From Pontixanthobacter aestiaquae (GTDB lineage Bacteria; Pseudomonadota; Alphaproteobacteria; Sphingomonadales; Sphingomonadaceae), in NCBI RefSeq assembly GCF_009827455.1, contig NZ_WTYZ01000001.1, positions 496,001 to 560,000 of the forward strand: a stretch of DNA of 64,000 nt. Direction: 5' to 3'. Within the stretch, counting starts at the first letter, position 1; each line of letters opens with the position of its first letter. Of the stretch, positions 17,238 through 25,608 are shown piece by piece. A model generated the notes under the pieces. The model searched no databases, was not told where the DNA came from, and worked only from the letters and a program-made list of their open reading frames with translations. Made by a program: the position numbers and the translations under genes.

Positions 17238-18035
17238 ATGTCTCTTCTGACTGTCTCAAAAACCGACCACGTTACAACGCTCACGCTCAATCGACCCGAG
17301 GCAATGAACGCCCTTGGTGCTGACGGAGACGGACGCGACTTCGTTGCCGCCTGCGATGCTATCAATGCCGATCCGGATGTGCGCTGTGTTATTGTCACGG
17401 GTGCGGGGAAGGCATTTTCCGCTGGCGGTGATGTGAAAGCGATGCGTGAGCGGACCGGCAATTTCGGCGGGAATCCGGTCGACATCGCCGATGGCTATCG
17501 CACCAATATCCATCTGATCCTGCGCGCGCTCTATGGTTTGAAAGTCCCATTGATTGCTGCCGTCAATGGCGCGGCCATAGGACTTGGCTGCGATTTGGCG
17601 TGTCTCGCAGATATGCGGATTGCATCGGACCGGGCCAAGTTCGGCGTCACGTTCCTCAAGCTCGGCATTATTCCCGGAGACGGCGGCACATGGATTTTGC
17701 CGCGTGTTATTGGTGAAGCACGCGCGGCGGAGCTGTTCTATACCGGCGATGTGATCGATGCGGCCAAGGCCTGCGAGTGGGGATTGGTGAGCCGCGTGGT
17801 TCAGGGCGATACTCTGATAGCGGAAGCTGAAGCGCTTGCAGCGAAAATCGCCAAGATGCCGCCACACGCGTTGCGTCAGACCAAGAACCTGCTGCGACAA
17901 GGGCGTTCGATTACATATGACACCGCGCTGGAGCTTGCCGCCAATACGCAGGCGCTAATGCATCATACCGAGGATCATATGGAGGGTATCGACGCATTGC
18001 TCGAAAAGCGCGAGGCCGATTTCAAGGGGAAATAG
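17238..18035 (+). CDS. Enoyl-CoA hydratase/isomerase family (crotonase fold) protein
   Basis: A crotonase-fold enzyme acting on acyl-CoA. The CoA-binding AFSAGGDVKAM and the oxyanion-hole NGAAIGLGCDLA are present. In classical enoyl-CoA hydratases two Glu residues catalyse water addition. Here the one in the segment before LGIIPGDGG is replaced by a hydrophobic residue, an Asp sits in PGDGG, and the second Glu (in AAELFYTGD) is kept. It may therefore be an isomerase or another crotonase rather than a hydratase. The ribosome-binding site AGGAC is well placed. Length 265 is normal. Confidence 0.88.
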   Translation: MSLLTVSKTDHVTTLTLNRPEAMNALGADGDGRDFVAACDAINADPDVRCVIVTGAGKAFSAGGDVKAMRERTGNFGGNPVDIADGYRTNIHLILRALYGLKVPLIAAVNGAAIGLGCDLACLADMRIASDRAKFGVTFLKLGIIPGDGGTWILPRVIGEARAAELFYTGDVIDAAKACEWGLVSRVVQGDTLIAEAEALAAKIAKMPPHALRQTKNLLRQGRSITYDTALELAANTQALMHHTEDHMEGIDALLEKREADFKGK

Positions 18036-18095
18036 TCCATTCGCCTTTTTAAATTCTTGTGATAGACCGCCCCAACTAAATGCAGAGGAGGGGCA

Positions 18096-19013
18096 GTGGA
18101 ATTTCTCGAAGCCTTCAGATGGATTTGTTTGGCTATATTTGGGTTGGCAGGGCTTATTTGGCTGCTCGACATGGCTCAGCTGATTACTATTCGAGAGGCC
18201 GGTCAACGCAAGCTGCTGACTGCTGCATTGGGGACCACTCTGATTGGGAGCATGGCAAGTTTTGCGGCAGTAGAGTTCTTTCCCAATGGCGGGAAAAGCA
18301 ATGGCGGTGGAGCCTCTGAAGAAGAGCAATCGGGCAAAGAATCGTCCGATGAAGACTTTGGCGAAGCCCGAGCCACGGATCCAACGGGCGCTGGCAACCG
18401 GGATACAGGAGAAGCCGATTCCGATACGCCTTCTTCGCCTGTGCCTGATCTGGCACCTACACCTACACCATCACCCTCAACGCCAGCAGTAGCGGCAGAG
18501 GATGAAATGCCAGCATGCACGATGGCGCCGCCTCCAGAGTTCGCGGCCTGGGCAGAGACAAATCTTGGGCCTCGTCCCAATTTTGCGTGCGCATTGGAGG
18601 CAAAGTATCCTGGCTGTGTCGCTGATATACAAAGCCGAGGCGAAGGAGCGACAGTTGGAAGTGAAGCTGCCGAGTGTGCGCGAAAGATCACAGAGTTTCG
18701 CCGCCCCACAATTTCCAAAGTCTACGAGTTTAAAGACCCGTATGATCGAAAAATTGATGAGATTGCACCATCGCTGAGCAGTCCACAGACGGAGATCGAC
18801 CAGAATCGCCGGGAATATCTGTGTGCGGAAATCAAACGGCTTAACGGGCCGCAATGGCAAAAGTTCAATGCACTAGCTAAACGATCCAGTCGCGACGCTG
18901 AGTTGTGTTACTCAGACGCACGATGTGGCAGTGGCAGCATCGCAGCTCCGTCATCGGATACCGGCATCGATCCCGAAGAGCTGGGCGTTTGCCAAAACAC
19001 AGCTACACCGTGA
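18096..19013 (+). CDS. Hypothetical membrane protein with cysteine-rich domain
   Basis: Starts at GTG with a strong GAGGAGGGG site. Two hydrophobic spans (about residues 8-30 and 42-62) are followed by a Gly/Ser/Glu-rich stretch, a Pro/Thr/Ser linker (about 108-130) and a C-terminal domain with about nine cysteines, including CALEAKYPGC and CYSDARC, likely disulphide-bonded in the periplasm. I know no family for it. The layout, a double membrane anchor, a flexible linker and a compact oxidised domain, suggests a surface or periplasmic binding role. It stands alone, 60 bases after the crotonase gene. Confidence 0.65.
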   Translation: MEFLEAFRWICLAIFGLAGLIWLLDMAQLITIREAGQRKLLTAALGTTLIGSMASFAAVEFFPNGGKSNGGGASEEEQSGKESSDEDFGEARATDPTGAGNRDTGEADSDTPSSPVPDLAPTPTPSPSTPAVAAEDEMPACTMAPPPEFAAWAETNLGPRPNFACALEAKYPGCVADIQSRGEGATVGSEAAECARKITEFRRPTISKVYEFKDPYDRKIDEIAPSLSSPQTEIDQNRREYLCAEIKRLNGPQWQKFNALAKRSSRDAELCYSDARCGSGSIAAPSSDTGIDPEELGVCQNTATP

Positions 19014-19061
19014 GACGGCTCGTCATACAGCTCAATAAGAGTTGGTCATAACCAAAGGGCG

Positions 19062-19514
19062 CTAGCGCTTTTGCTCAATCTGCCCTTTCGGTACGATCGT
19101 TCCTTGTGCGCAGGCCACGAGTTTCGATGCACCGCCATCATCCTCGGCCCAAACCTCTGCCCTTACGACGACCTGGCGCTTGCCCGCCTTTATCACCGTG
19201 CCTTTAGAGCGCAGTCTTGTTCCAATCGCGGGTGCCAGAAAACTGATCGTGTACGATCCGGTGACTACATCTCCAACCGCGCTGGCCGCCGCCCATGCGC
19301 AGGCATTGTCCGCCATCAAACCGACAATGGCACCATGGGCGAAGCCGTGATGCTGGGTCATGTCCGGTCTAAGCGCCAGGAGCAGCTCGGATTCGCCTTC
19401 CCACACTTTAATGGGCTCGACATCAAGCCAGTTGGAGAAGCCGGAGCGCTTAACCGCAACCTCTTTCATATAGGCGATGGAGGCTTCGGGAGAATCAAAA
19501 CGCGAGGCAGCCAT
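19062..19514 (-). CDS. PaaI-family acyl-CoA thioesterase (hotdog fold)
   Basis: A 150-residue hotdog-fold protein that hydrolyses acyl-CoA. The family signature HGFAHGAIVGLMADNACAWAA surrounds the active site (shown in part: HGFAHGAIVG), followed by the strand TGSYTISFLAPAIG and the C-terminal GKRQVVVRAEVW. An AAGGAA ribosome-binding site precedes ATG 19514. The gene is divergent from an HxlR-type regulator, and a perfect palindrome lies 15 bases before its start, so the regulator very likely controls it. PaaI-type enzymes are associated with phenylacetate or other aromatic-acid catabolism; no such genes are seen here. Confidence 0.85.
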   Translation of the reverse strand: MAASRFDSPEASIAYMKEVAVKRSGFSNWLDVEPIKVWEGESELLLALRPDMTQHHGFAHGAIVGLMADNACAWAAASAVGDVVTGSYTISFLAPAIGTRLRSKGTVIKAGKRQVVVRAEVWAEDDGGASKLVACAQGTIVPKGQIEQKR

Positions 19515-19528
19515 GGCTTATTCCTTTA

Positions 19529-19545
19529 AGTCTGCAATGCAGACT
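19529..19545. promoter_or_regulatory. HxlR operator 1
   Basis: Perfect palindrome AGTCTGC-AAT-GCAGACT between the thioesterase and HxlR genes; the same half-sites (AGTCTG and CAGACT, 5 bases apart) recur at 19573, 44 bases away. Confidence 0.7.
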
Positions 19546-19554
19546 ATATGGCAC

Positions 19555-19583
19555 TTGCCCTCCCGTGGCACAAGTCTGATAAG
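19555..19583 (+). promoter_or_regulatory. Putative promoter of the HxlR gene
   Basis: TTGCCC (19555-19560), 17-base spacer, GATAAG (19578-19583). The predicted transcript would begin at or next to ATG 19591, which has no Shine-Dalgarno sequence, so the mRNA may be leaderless. Operator 2 covers the -10. Confidence 0.35.
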
Positions 19584-19589
19584 CAGACT
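19573..19589. promoter_or_regulatory. HxlR operator 2
   Basis: AGTCTG-ATAAG-CAGACT, the same inverted half-sites with the same spacing as operator 1. It ends one base before the HxlR start codon. Confidence 0.7.
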
Positions 19590-19590
19590 G

Positions 19591-19941
19591 ATGAAGCGTT
19601 ACGAAGCCTCCCGTTCTCCGTGCCCGATTGGTCGCGCCTCCCGCGTCGTGGGCGATCGCTGGGTTTTGCTAATCTTGCGTGAGACTTTTTTGGGTGTATC
19701 GCAGTTCGAAGACTTGAAAAACCGTTTGCCGATCAGCCGTGCAGCATTGTCTTCCCGGTTGGCGTTGATGATAGACGCTGGCCTGTTGTTTCGCGATCCG
19801 CCTGACGCCAAGCGGGCTGCCTATATTCTCACTGAATCCGGTAAGGCTCTGAGCCCGGTTCTGGCTGCCATCGGTACATGGAGTGCACAGCATCTGTTCG
19901 ATCCAGATGACCCGCCGCGCAATTGGAGGTCTCCTGGATAG
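19591..19941 (+). CDS. HxlR-family transcriptional regulator
   Basis: A winged-helix DNA-binding protein of the HxlR family (116 residues from ATG 19591). The N-terminal SPCPIGRASRVVGDRW and ILRETFLGVSQFEDL are hallmarks; ISRAALSSRLALMIDAGL is the recognition helix and its follow-on, and AYILTESGKAL the wing. A Cys in SPCPIG sits where several HxlR proteins sense thiols or electrophiles, so redox control is possible. The frame is open upstream to 19477, but that part overlaps the thioesterase gene and both operators, so 19591 is the better start. It very likely represses itself and the divergent thioesterase. Confidence 0.87.
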   Translation: MKRYEASRSPCPIGRASRVVGDRWVLLILRETFLGVSQFEDLKNRLPISRAALSSRLALMIDAGLLFRDPPDAKRAAYILTESGKALSPVLAAIGTWSAQHLFDPDDPPRNWRSPG

Positions 19942-19946
19942 GAGGG

Positions 19947-20447
19947 CTACTGTATCGCCAGCAATTCGATTGTAAAAAGCAGTGTCGCGCCGCCGGGGAT
20001 TCCGTTACCGCCGCGTGCGCCATAGGCAATCGAGGCAGGCGCTGCGATTTCGATTGTATCGCCGACAGTCATTTGTGGAACGGCCAACTGCCAGGCCTTA
20101 ATGAGGCGTCTCAGCGGGAATGTGGCGGGCTGGCCCCGATCATAGGAACTGTCGAACGTCGTCCCGTCGACGAAAGTGCCCGCATAATGCAGCGTGACCG
20201 TGTCCCTCACCGTTGCACGTGCGCCGGTCCGGTTGCCTTTGACGTTGCGCCATAACAGGCCGCCCTCGACCCAGCGCCAGCCATCCTTGTAGGTACGCTC
20301 GGCCAATGCAGCCTGCTGCGCATTATGCCAAGCAGCACCGCGTTCCGGATCGACAATTTCTTCCGCCTCGGTCTCGGTATTCTGCGCCTGTGTTGGCACA
20401 GCGCAGAGTATCGCAGCGCTCAACGCTACGGCGTATATCGTGTGCAT
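19947..20447 (-). CDS. FKBP-type peptidyl-prolyl cis-trans isomerase, secreted
   Basis: A periplasmic folding catalyst. The start at ATG 20447 leaves a signal peptide ending near PTQAQ; the longer frame to 20525 would overlap the next gene's 3' end. The FKBP domain, about residues 80-165, shows VTLHYAGTFVDGTTFDSSYDRG (key part: YAGTFVDGTTFDSS), the core LIKAWQLAVPQMTVGD, and IAYGARGGNGIPGGATL, with the active-site aromatic positions kept. It follows an amidohydrolase gene by 22 bases and may belong to the same operon. Confidence 0.9.
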   Translation of the reverse strand: MHTIYAVALSAAILCAVPTQAQNTETEAEEIVDPERGAAWHNAQQAALAERTYKDGWRWVEGGLLWRNVKGNRTGARATVRDTVTLHYAGTFVDGTTFDSSYDRGQPATFPLRRLIKAWQLAVPQMTVGDTIEIAAPASIAYGARGGNGIPGGATLLFTIELLAIQ

Positions 20448-20469
20448 CACGAACCCCGAGTATCGTTGC

Positions 20470-21825
20470 TTACCAATCATAGGCCTTGGGCAGATCGCTT
20501 TCGTCCAGATCACGATACCGGTCACGGAGGCGTGTCTGGTGGTTGCTCAGCGGCTGCTCGATCCCATCGATGAAGACCCGTGTAGGATTTGATGACAGTT
20601 CCAGAGGATCGCCATCCCACATCACGACATCGCCCATCGCACCGGCTTGCAATATGCCTGCTTTGCCGCCCAACCCGCTAATTTCCGCTGGGATGGACGT
20701 GATCGAGGCGAAGGCTTGCCCCCACGTCAGACCGCTGGCGCGCGGCACTTTGCTGAGCGCCACCAGATTGCCTGCATATTGCGTCAGATTGCGCGGCTGT
20801 TCGAATGCGCCGATGCCGCCGATTGCCACTTTCACGCCTGCCTGTCTCATACGCCCGACATTGCTTTGCGTCGCTGCAAGTTGCTCAAAGCTGGAAGGCA
20901 GATCGTCGAGCGGATCGGCAATCACCGGGATACCCGATGCGGCGAGCGCATTCGCCGCCAGCCAGCCCTCGCTCGCGCCCAAAAGGACGATGTCGAGCTT
21001 TGGAAATTCCTGCTTCAGTGCAATGACCTTGCGGATATCCGATGCCCGCTCGGCATGGATATATAGTTTCTGCTTACCCGAAATGACGGGTACCAGTGAT
21101 TGGACGTCAGGGCGTGTCAGCAATGCATCTTCGCCCTCCCAAGCACCTGCAACATAGGCTTGTGCCTCAGCCATGGCGTTGCGAAGCTCCAGGTTGGACG
21201 CAGTCCGACCACCGCCTGCGATACGCGCACCGCGTTCGCCCAGCACTACCATTTGGAACGAGCGGGCCTGCGTGATCGGCTCGGGATCGACGCCCAGATC
21301 AATCGTTGCGCCTTGTCCGGCAAAGATCGAATCGCCGGGAGCATGCGCCACTGTCGCTCGGGTTACGCCGCCAGCGCGGCTGACCGCGATATGCTCTGAG
21401 GCGGGATTAATGGCTTGGCTGATATCCAATGCGGCGCTGAAGCGCGAATCGCTCGCGCCTCCATCATTGCTGTTCCTGACCCCGCTGACATCGAACACGC
21501 CGATATCGGTCACGGCTGCGAAGATGCCAGGGGTGACCCAAGCACCTTTCGCGTCAATAACAGGCACGCTAATTACCAAAGGCTGGCCCGAAGCGTCGCG
21601 TCTGGAGACGTCTAGATAATCATCACTGCTGCCAAGCGTCTCACCGTCCCCGGAATCTACTAAAACGATGGTGCCGCCGCGAATGCGTATCACGCCGCCA
21701 TTGATCGGCTCGCTTCCGTCACCGATGGCCAATTTGGCGTTGATGATTGTCACATCCTGGGCTGCGACGGACGCAGTGAAGGCGAGCGCTGAACATGCGG
21801 CTGCGAGTGTGAAAAGACGCTTCAT
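20470..21825 (-). CDS. Secreted amidohydrolase-family protein lacking metal ligands
   Basis: 451 residues with an N-terminal signal peptide (MKRLFTLAAACSALAFT, ending near VAAQ). The fold is that of imidazolonepropionase-like amidohydrolases: a small beta-sandwich made from both ends of the chain (TIINAKLAIGDG at the start, MGDVVMWDGDPLE near the end) around a TIM barrel. In the partner gene the first metal-binding motif is HSH; the matching place here reads GIFAAVTDIGV, with no His pair, and the later His ligands are also missing. It is thus probably a non-catalytic or altered partner. The start overlaps the stop of the active-looking paralog by 4 bases, which favours a heteromeric complex. 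Confidence 0.85.
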   Translation of the reverse strand: MKRLFTLAAACSALAFTASVAAQDVTIINAKLAIGDGSEPINGGVIRIRGGTIVLVDSGDGETLGSSDDYLDVSRRDASGQPLVISVPVIDAKGAWVTPGIFAAVTDIGVFDVSGVRNSNDGGASDSRFSAALDISQAINPASEHIAVSRAGGVTRATVAHAPGDSIFAGQGATIDLGVDPEPITQARSFQMVVLGERGARIAGGGRTASNLELRNAMAEAQAYVAGAWEGEDALLTRPDVQSLVPVISGKQKLYIHAERASDIRKVIALKQEFPKLDIVLLGASEGWLAANALAASGIPVIADPLDDLPSSFEQLAATQSNVGRMRQAGVKVAIGGIGAFEQPRNLTQYAGNLVALSKVPRASGLTWGQAFASITSIPAEISGLGGKAGILQAGAMGDVVMWDGDPLELSSNPTRVFIDGIEQPLSNHQTRLRDRYRDLDESDLPKAYDW

Positions 21826-23204
21826 TTCACATCTCCTTCACCGGGCTGGCCGAGCTCGAAATCGCTCACTGGCCTGCGCTTGGGATCATTCGCATCATAA
21901 AGCATCGCGCCATCGATCCAGACTTTCTCCGGCCGCGAATACACACTCAACGGATCGCCGTTCCACAGTACGACGTCTGCCATTTTACCGCTTTCCAAAC
22001 TACCCGTCATATCGTCGATGCCCATCGCTTTCGCAGCGTTCAGAGTGAGCCAAGAAATAACCGTCGCATCGGGAATATCGATCCCCATGCGCTTGCCCGC
22101 AGCTTGCGCCTTGGAGGCTTCTTGGTTGAGCCGCTGGATGCCGTTCTCGTCGTCCGAATGGATGACGACACAGGCATCGGCATTCTGCAGCAATGCGGCG
22201 TTTTCCGGGATGCCGTCATAGCTTTCCATTTTGAAGCCGTACCAGTCAGCCCAGATGGCAGAGCAAGTCCCTGCCTCTTTCAGCAGATCGCCAATTTTGT
22301 AAGCCTCAACCGCATGGTGGAACGCGCTGACTTTATAGCCGAACTCTTTGCCCATATCGAGCACGAGAGCCATTTCGTCGGCGCGGTAACAGTGGTTGTG
22401 AATCAGGATATCTCCATCAAGCACGCCCGCGAGAGTTTCCTTGGCGAGGTTACGCTTGTCCCGATCGCCTTCGGCATATTCTTTGGCATCAAGCCATGTC
22501 TGGCGGTTGACCGCGAAGTTGCCCATTCGGGTCGATGGCATCCGGCCTCGGCCGCCATATACGCGCTTGGGGTTCTCCCCGCAGGCCATTTTCATTCCGT
22601 AGGGCGCACCAGGAAACTTCATGCCTTGCACGGTCCTGCTGGGCACGTTTTTCAGGGTCGCTGTGCGCCCACCCATCAGGTTGGCCGAACCCGGCAGGAT
22701 TTGTAGCGCTGTGATTCCGCCATTTGCCATCGCGCGGCTGAAGCCAGGGTCTTGCGGCCAGACCGAATGTTCGGCCCAGACATCAGGGGTGGTCGGGCTG
22801 GTTGCCTCATTACCGTCCGAATGCGCTTGGACTGACGGGCTGGGATAATTGCCCAGATGGCTATGAATATCGATAATGCCGGGCGTCACGAATTTTCCGG
22901 TGCCATCGATCCGCGTGTAGCCCGATGGGATGGCCAGCTCGCTACCACCAACCCCGACAATCTTGCCGTCCGCGAACAGCACGGTGCCGCCATCAATCCG
23001 GCCGCCAGCGCCATCGTAAATCGTTGCGCCGACCAATGCTGTCGGCGCGCCCGGATAGGGAGTGTACGTCGAGGCGTAGGGTGTCTCGGCTGCTTCCGCC
23101 GACGCGGGCGTATTGGACACGCTAGCCGGTTTCGATTGACCGGAGGCGGAACATGCAGCGAGCGCTACCGCGCCCCCCAAAACGGTTAAGGCACGGTAGC
23201 GCAT
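21822..23204 (-). CDS. Amidohydrolase-family lipoprotein, metal ligands present
   Basis: A 460-residue envelope lipoprotein (signal ending LAAC) of the amidohydrolase superfamily, imidazolonepropionase/dipeptidase-like branch. The metal-binding DIHSHLG (HxH), further His residues in LIHNHCYRADE and FHHAVE, and the late Asp/His motif VIHSDDENG are all present, so it should be a metal-dependent hydrolase in the periplasm, with peptides or cyclic amides as plausible substrates. The next gene encodes its degenerate paralog, coupled by ATGA overlap, and a POT peptide transporter lies just behind on the same strand. Transport plus hydrolysis of small peptides is the likely theme. Confidence 0.88.
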   Translation of the reverse strand: MRYRALTVLGGAVALAACSASGQSKPASVSNTPASAEAAETPYASTYTPYPGAPTALVGATIYDGAGGRIDGGTVLFADGKIVGVGGSELAIPSGYTRIDGTGKFVTPGIIDIHSHLGNYPSPSVQAHSDGNEATSPTTPDVWAEHSVWPQDPGFSRAMANGGITALQILPGSANLMGGRTATLKNVPSRTVQGMKFPGAPYGMKMACGENPKRVYGGRGRMPSTRMGNFAVNRQTWLDAKEYAEGDRDKRNLAKETLAGVLDGDILIHNHCYRADEMALVLDMGKEFGYKVSAFHHAVEAYKIGDLLKEAGTCSAIWADWYGFKMESYDGIPENAALLQNADACVVIHSDDENGIQRLNQEASKAQAAGKRMGIDIPDATVISWLTLNAAKAMGIDDMTGSLESGKMADVVLWNGDPLSVYSRPEKVWIDGAMLYDANDPKRRPVSDFELGQPGEGDVK

Positions 23205-23228
23205 CAGCTTTAGTCTCCACTTATCAAA

Positions 23229-24872
23229 TCAGCTCTTTGTCGCAGGGTGAACGCCGCCGCCTTGCGCTTCAAGTCCAGCTTCGGCTGCACCCTCAAGCGT
23301 ATCATCCTTCAGCGTATCAAGGTGCATAAGCTTCTTGATCAGTGGGCTGACCACCATCGCTGCAACACCGATGCCGACCGCGTAAAGGCCAACCGTCCAA
23401 TACACATCTAGGACGACCTGTTTGCCGGCTTCTTCGCCGACACCTTCGCCGCCGGTCGCCCGAGCAATCAATCCTGCGGCAAAGTTACCCAGCGCGGATG
23501 CGAAGAACCATGTACCCATTATGAGCGACGCCATATGAGCAGGCGCCAAGCGGTTCATAGCGCTCAGGCCAACTGGGCTTAGGCACAATTCGCCGGTCGT
23601 GTGCAGCAGATAGATCAAGAAAATGAAAATCACCGGCGTTGGAACACCTGCGCCTGCACCTTCGGAACCCCAGACGAGGACCAAGAAGCCTAGGCCCACC
23701 TGCACAATCGCTAAACCGAATTTCATCGGCGTAGATGGCTCTTTGCCACTGCGCGCAAGGCTCTGCCACATCATCGCGAACACCGGTGCAAGCAGCACGA
23801 TGTAGATCGCGTTGATGGACTGGAACATTGATGCGTTCACGCCTGCAGTATCGACATAGCGATCTGTGAATAGGTTAAGGGATGAGCCTGCCTGTTCAAA
23901 CAAGGCCCAGAATACGATCGAAGTCAGGATCAGGAACATCGCTGCAAAGATTCGGTCGCGTTCCTCTGGGACGAGCTTGGTGACTGCGGTGAACAAGACA
24001 TACAAGACGAGACCGCCACCGAAGGCGCCCAAAACATATCCGACAAGTTCCTGATACTGGATTGCGGCCCAGCACAGCGCAACCATAGCAAGGCCAGCAC
24101 CGTAGATGCCCCATTCCTTGCCGCCTGTGAGCTTTGCAGGATCCTTGGGCTCACCTTTGCCGAGAAGCAATGGTTTGCCCAAGACAAAGAAGACCAGACC
24201 GATCAGCATGCCGACGCCGGCGAGGCCAAAGCCGTATTCCCAGCCATAAGTCTGACCCAAGAAACCGCAGATGATCGATGCTGTTGCCGCACCGACGTTA
24301 ATGCCCATGTAGAAGATGGTGTAAGCGGGGTCGCGGCGGATATCGGTGCGCGAATAAAGCTGACCAACAATGACCGAGATATTGGCTTTTAGGAAGCCCG
24401 AACCTACGATAATAAGTGCGAGCGCCGCCCAGAATACGTTGATGGTCGGATCATCCTGGCCACCGGTACCTTCAAACGCCATGAAGAAGTGGCCAAAGGT
24501 AAGTAGGACGGCACCAAACAGAACGGCTTTGCGCTGCCCCAGATAACGATCAGCCAGATATCCGCCGACAACGGGAGTAATGTATACCAGCGCAGTGTAG
24601 GCGCCGTAAATGATCGAGGCATCGCCGTCCGAGAAGGCCCAATGCTGCACGAGATAGAAAATCAGCAGTGCCCGCATGCCGTAATAGGAGAAGCGCTCCC
24701 ACATCTCGGCAAGGAACAGCAAGAACAGCCCCTTTGGATGACCCGCAAATTCGGATTGAGGCCGGGTCACGATATACGTGCCGCCTAAGAGAAAGGCTGC
24801 CAGCGCGACAACTGCGATCCAGAAAGCCCACAGCTCGAACAGCGAATCGAACGTGAAAATAAACTCATGCAT
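23229..24872 (-). CDS. POT/PTR-family proton-dependent oligopeptide transporter
   Basis: A 547-residue inner-membrane protein with about 14 spans of the POT family, which imports di- and tripeptides with protons. The family signature EMWERFSYYGMRALL near the N terminus gives the proton-binding ExxER motif, followed by the GGYLADRYLGQRKAV segment and a TIFYMGINVGA block typical of PTR2. It starts at ATG 24872 and is divergent from a YtrA-type GntR regulator. The two amidohydrolase genes follow it 24 bases downstream on the same strand, so peptide uptake and hydrolysis appear coordinated. Confidence 0.92.
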   Translation of the reverse strand: MHEFIFTFDSLFELWAFWIAVVALAAFLLGGTYIVTRPQSEFAGHPKGLFLLFLAEMWERFSYYGMRALLIFYLVQHWAFSDGDASIIYGAYTALVYITPVVGGYLADRYLGQRKAVLFGAVLLTFGHFFMAFEGTGGQDDPTINVFWAALALIIVGSGFLKANISVIVGQLYSRTDIRRDPAYTIFYMGINVGAATASIICGFLGQTYGWEYGFGLAGVGMLIGLVFFVLGKPLLLGKGEPKDPAKLTGGKEWGIYGAGLAMVALCWAAIQYQELVGYVLGAFGGGLVLYVLFTAVTKLVPEERDRIFAAMFLILTSIVFWALFEQAGSSLNLFTDRYVDTAGVNASMFQSINAIYIVLLAPVFAMMWQSLARSGKEPSTPMKFGLAIVQVGLGFLVLVWGSEGAGAGVPTPVIFIFLIYLLHTTGELCLSPVGLSAMNRLAPAHMASLIMGTWFFASALGNFAAGLIARATGGEGVGEEAGKQVVLDVYWTVGLYAVGIGVAAMVVSPLIKKLMHLDTLKDDTLEGAAEAGLEAQGGGVHPATKS

Positions 24873-25022
24873 GGGCGTAAGCCCCCCTCAAATTTGTTGC
24901 CCACTCCCGTTGGGCCGAATGGCGGGCACACTAGCGTCCAAATCGGGCATGTGAAGCGTTAGTTTCTCGCGAAACTGGAATTTCCTGCGCCTTCTCCGAG
25001 TTTTCGGGAACTTGACGCGGCG

Positions 25023-25040
25023 CAGTGTATTATGGCACTG
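25023..25040. promoter_or_regulatory. Candidate operator for the GntR regulator
   Basis: CAGTG-TATTATGG-CACTG, a perfect 5-base inverted repeat with an 8-base spacer in the divergent region between the peptide transporter and the GntR gene, 38 bases before its ATG. The size fits a dimeric winged-helix repressor. Confidence 0.45.
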
Positions 25041-25077
25041 ATGCACCTGCTTTGAGGAAACCCCCTAGGAATTCGGC

Positions 25078-25419
25078 ATGACCCAACAATCCCGCCCCGT
25101 CTATTTGAAGCTGCGCGATCAAATCGCAGCGGCGATTATCGAGGGTGATTATGCAGAGGGTGCAATGCTGCCATCGGTCCGCGCCTTCGCGGCCGAGCAG
25201 GGCGCAAATCCGCTGACAGTCGCAAAGGCGTATCAGCAGTTCCAGACCGACGGGTTAGTCGAGGTGCAGCGCGGGGTTGGTATGTATGTGGTCAGCGGCG
25301 CAGCAGAGAGGCTGCGTACGACCGAACGCGATCAGTTTGTTTCCGAAGAATGGCCTGAAATCCGCGCGAGGATGGAGCGATTGGGCATCAAGCCAGCGGA
25401 ATTGTTGGAAACTGCCTAG
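25078..25419 (+). CDS. GntR-family (YtrA subfamily) transcriptional regulator
   Basis: A short GntR protein (113 residues). The winged helix covers about residues 8-75: YLKLRDQIAAAIIEGDY, MLPSVRAFAAEQGANPLTVAKAY (core: LPSVRAFAAE) and VQRGVGMYV. The C-terminal part is only about 35 residues, the size of the YtrA dimerisation element, and no ligand-binding domain exists. YtrA members usually control neighbouring transport genes and often sit beside an ABC transporter; here the divergent neighbour is the POT transporter, separated by a candidate operator. About 190 bases of leader separate it from ihfB on the same strand. Confidence 0.87.
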   Translation: MTQQSRPVYLKLRDQIAAAIIEGDYAEGAMLPSVRAFAAEQGANPLTVAKAYQQFQTDGLVEVQRGVGMYVVSGAAERLRTTERDQFVSEEWPEIRARMERLGIKPAELLETA

Positions 25420-25521
25420 AGGTGTCATACCCCGCCCACGGGAAGCAGTTCGTCGAGAATTTTGATCTGCTAAGCAATCCGCGGATTGCGTGATTGCGAT
25501 ATTTCTGCCACATGAACGGCA

Positions 25522-25546
25522 GGGTCGCGCCGACCCCCGTACGGGG
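25522..25546 (+). promoter_or_regulatory. Two overlapping hairpins in the ihfB leader
   Basis: GGGTC (25522-25526)/GACCC (25532-25536) with a GCGCC loop, and CCCCGTACGGGG (25535-25546), a perfect palindrome. They share two bases, so they may compete. Function unknown. Confidence 0.3.
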
Positions 25547-25608
25547 ACTAACAGAGCTTGCTGCACGCTTCGTCCATCGAGACGGACAGGGGAAGCAAGG
25601 GAGATACG

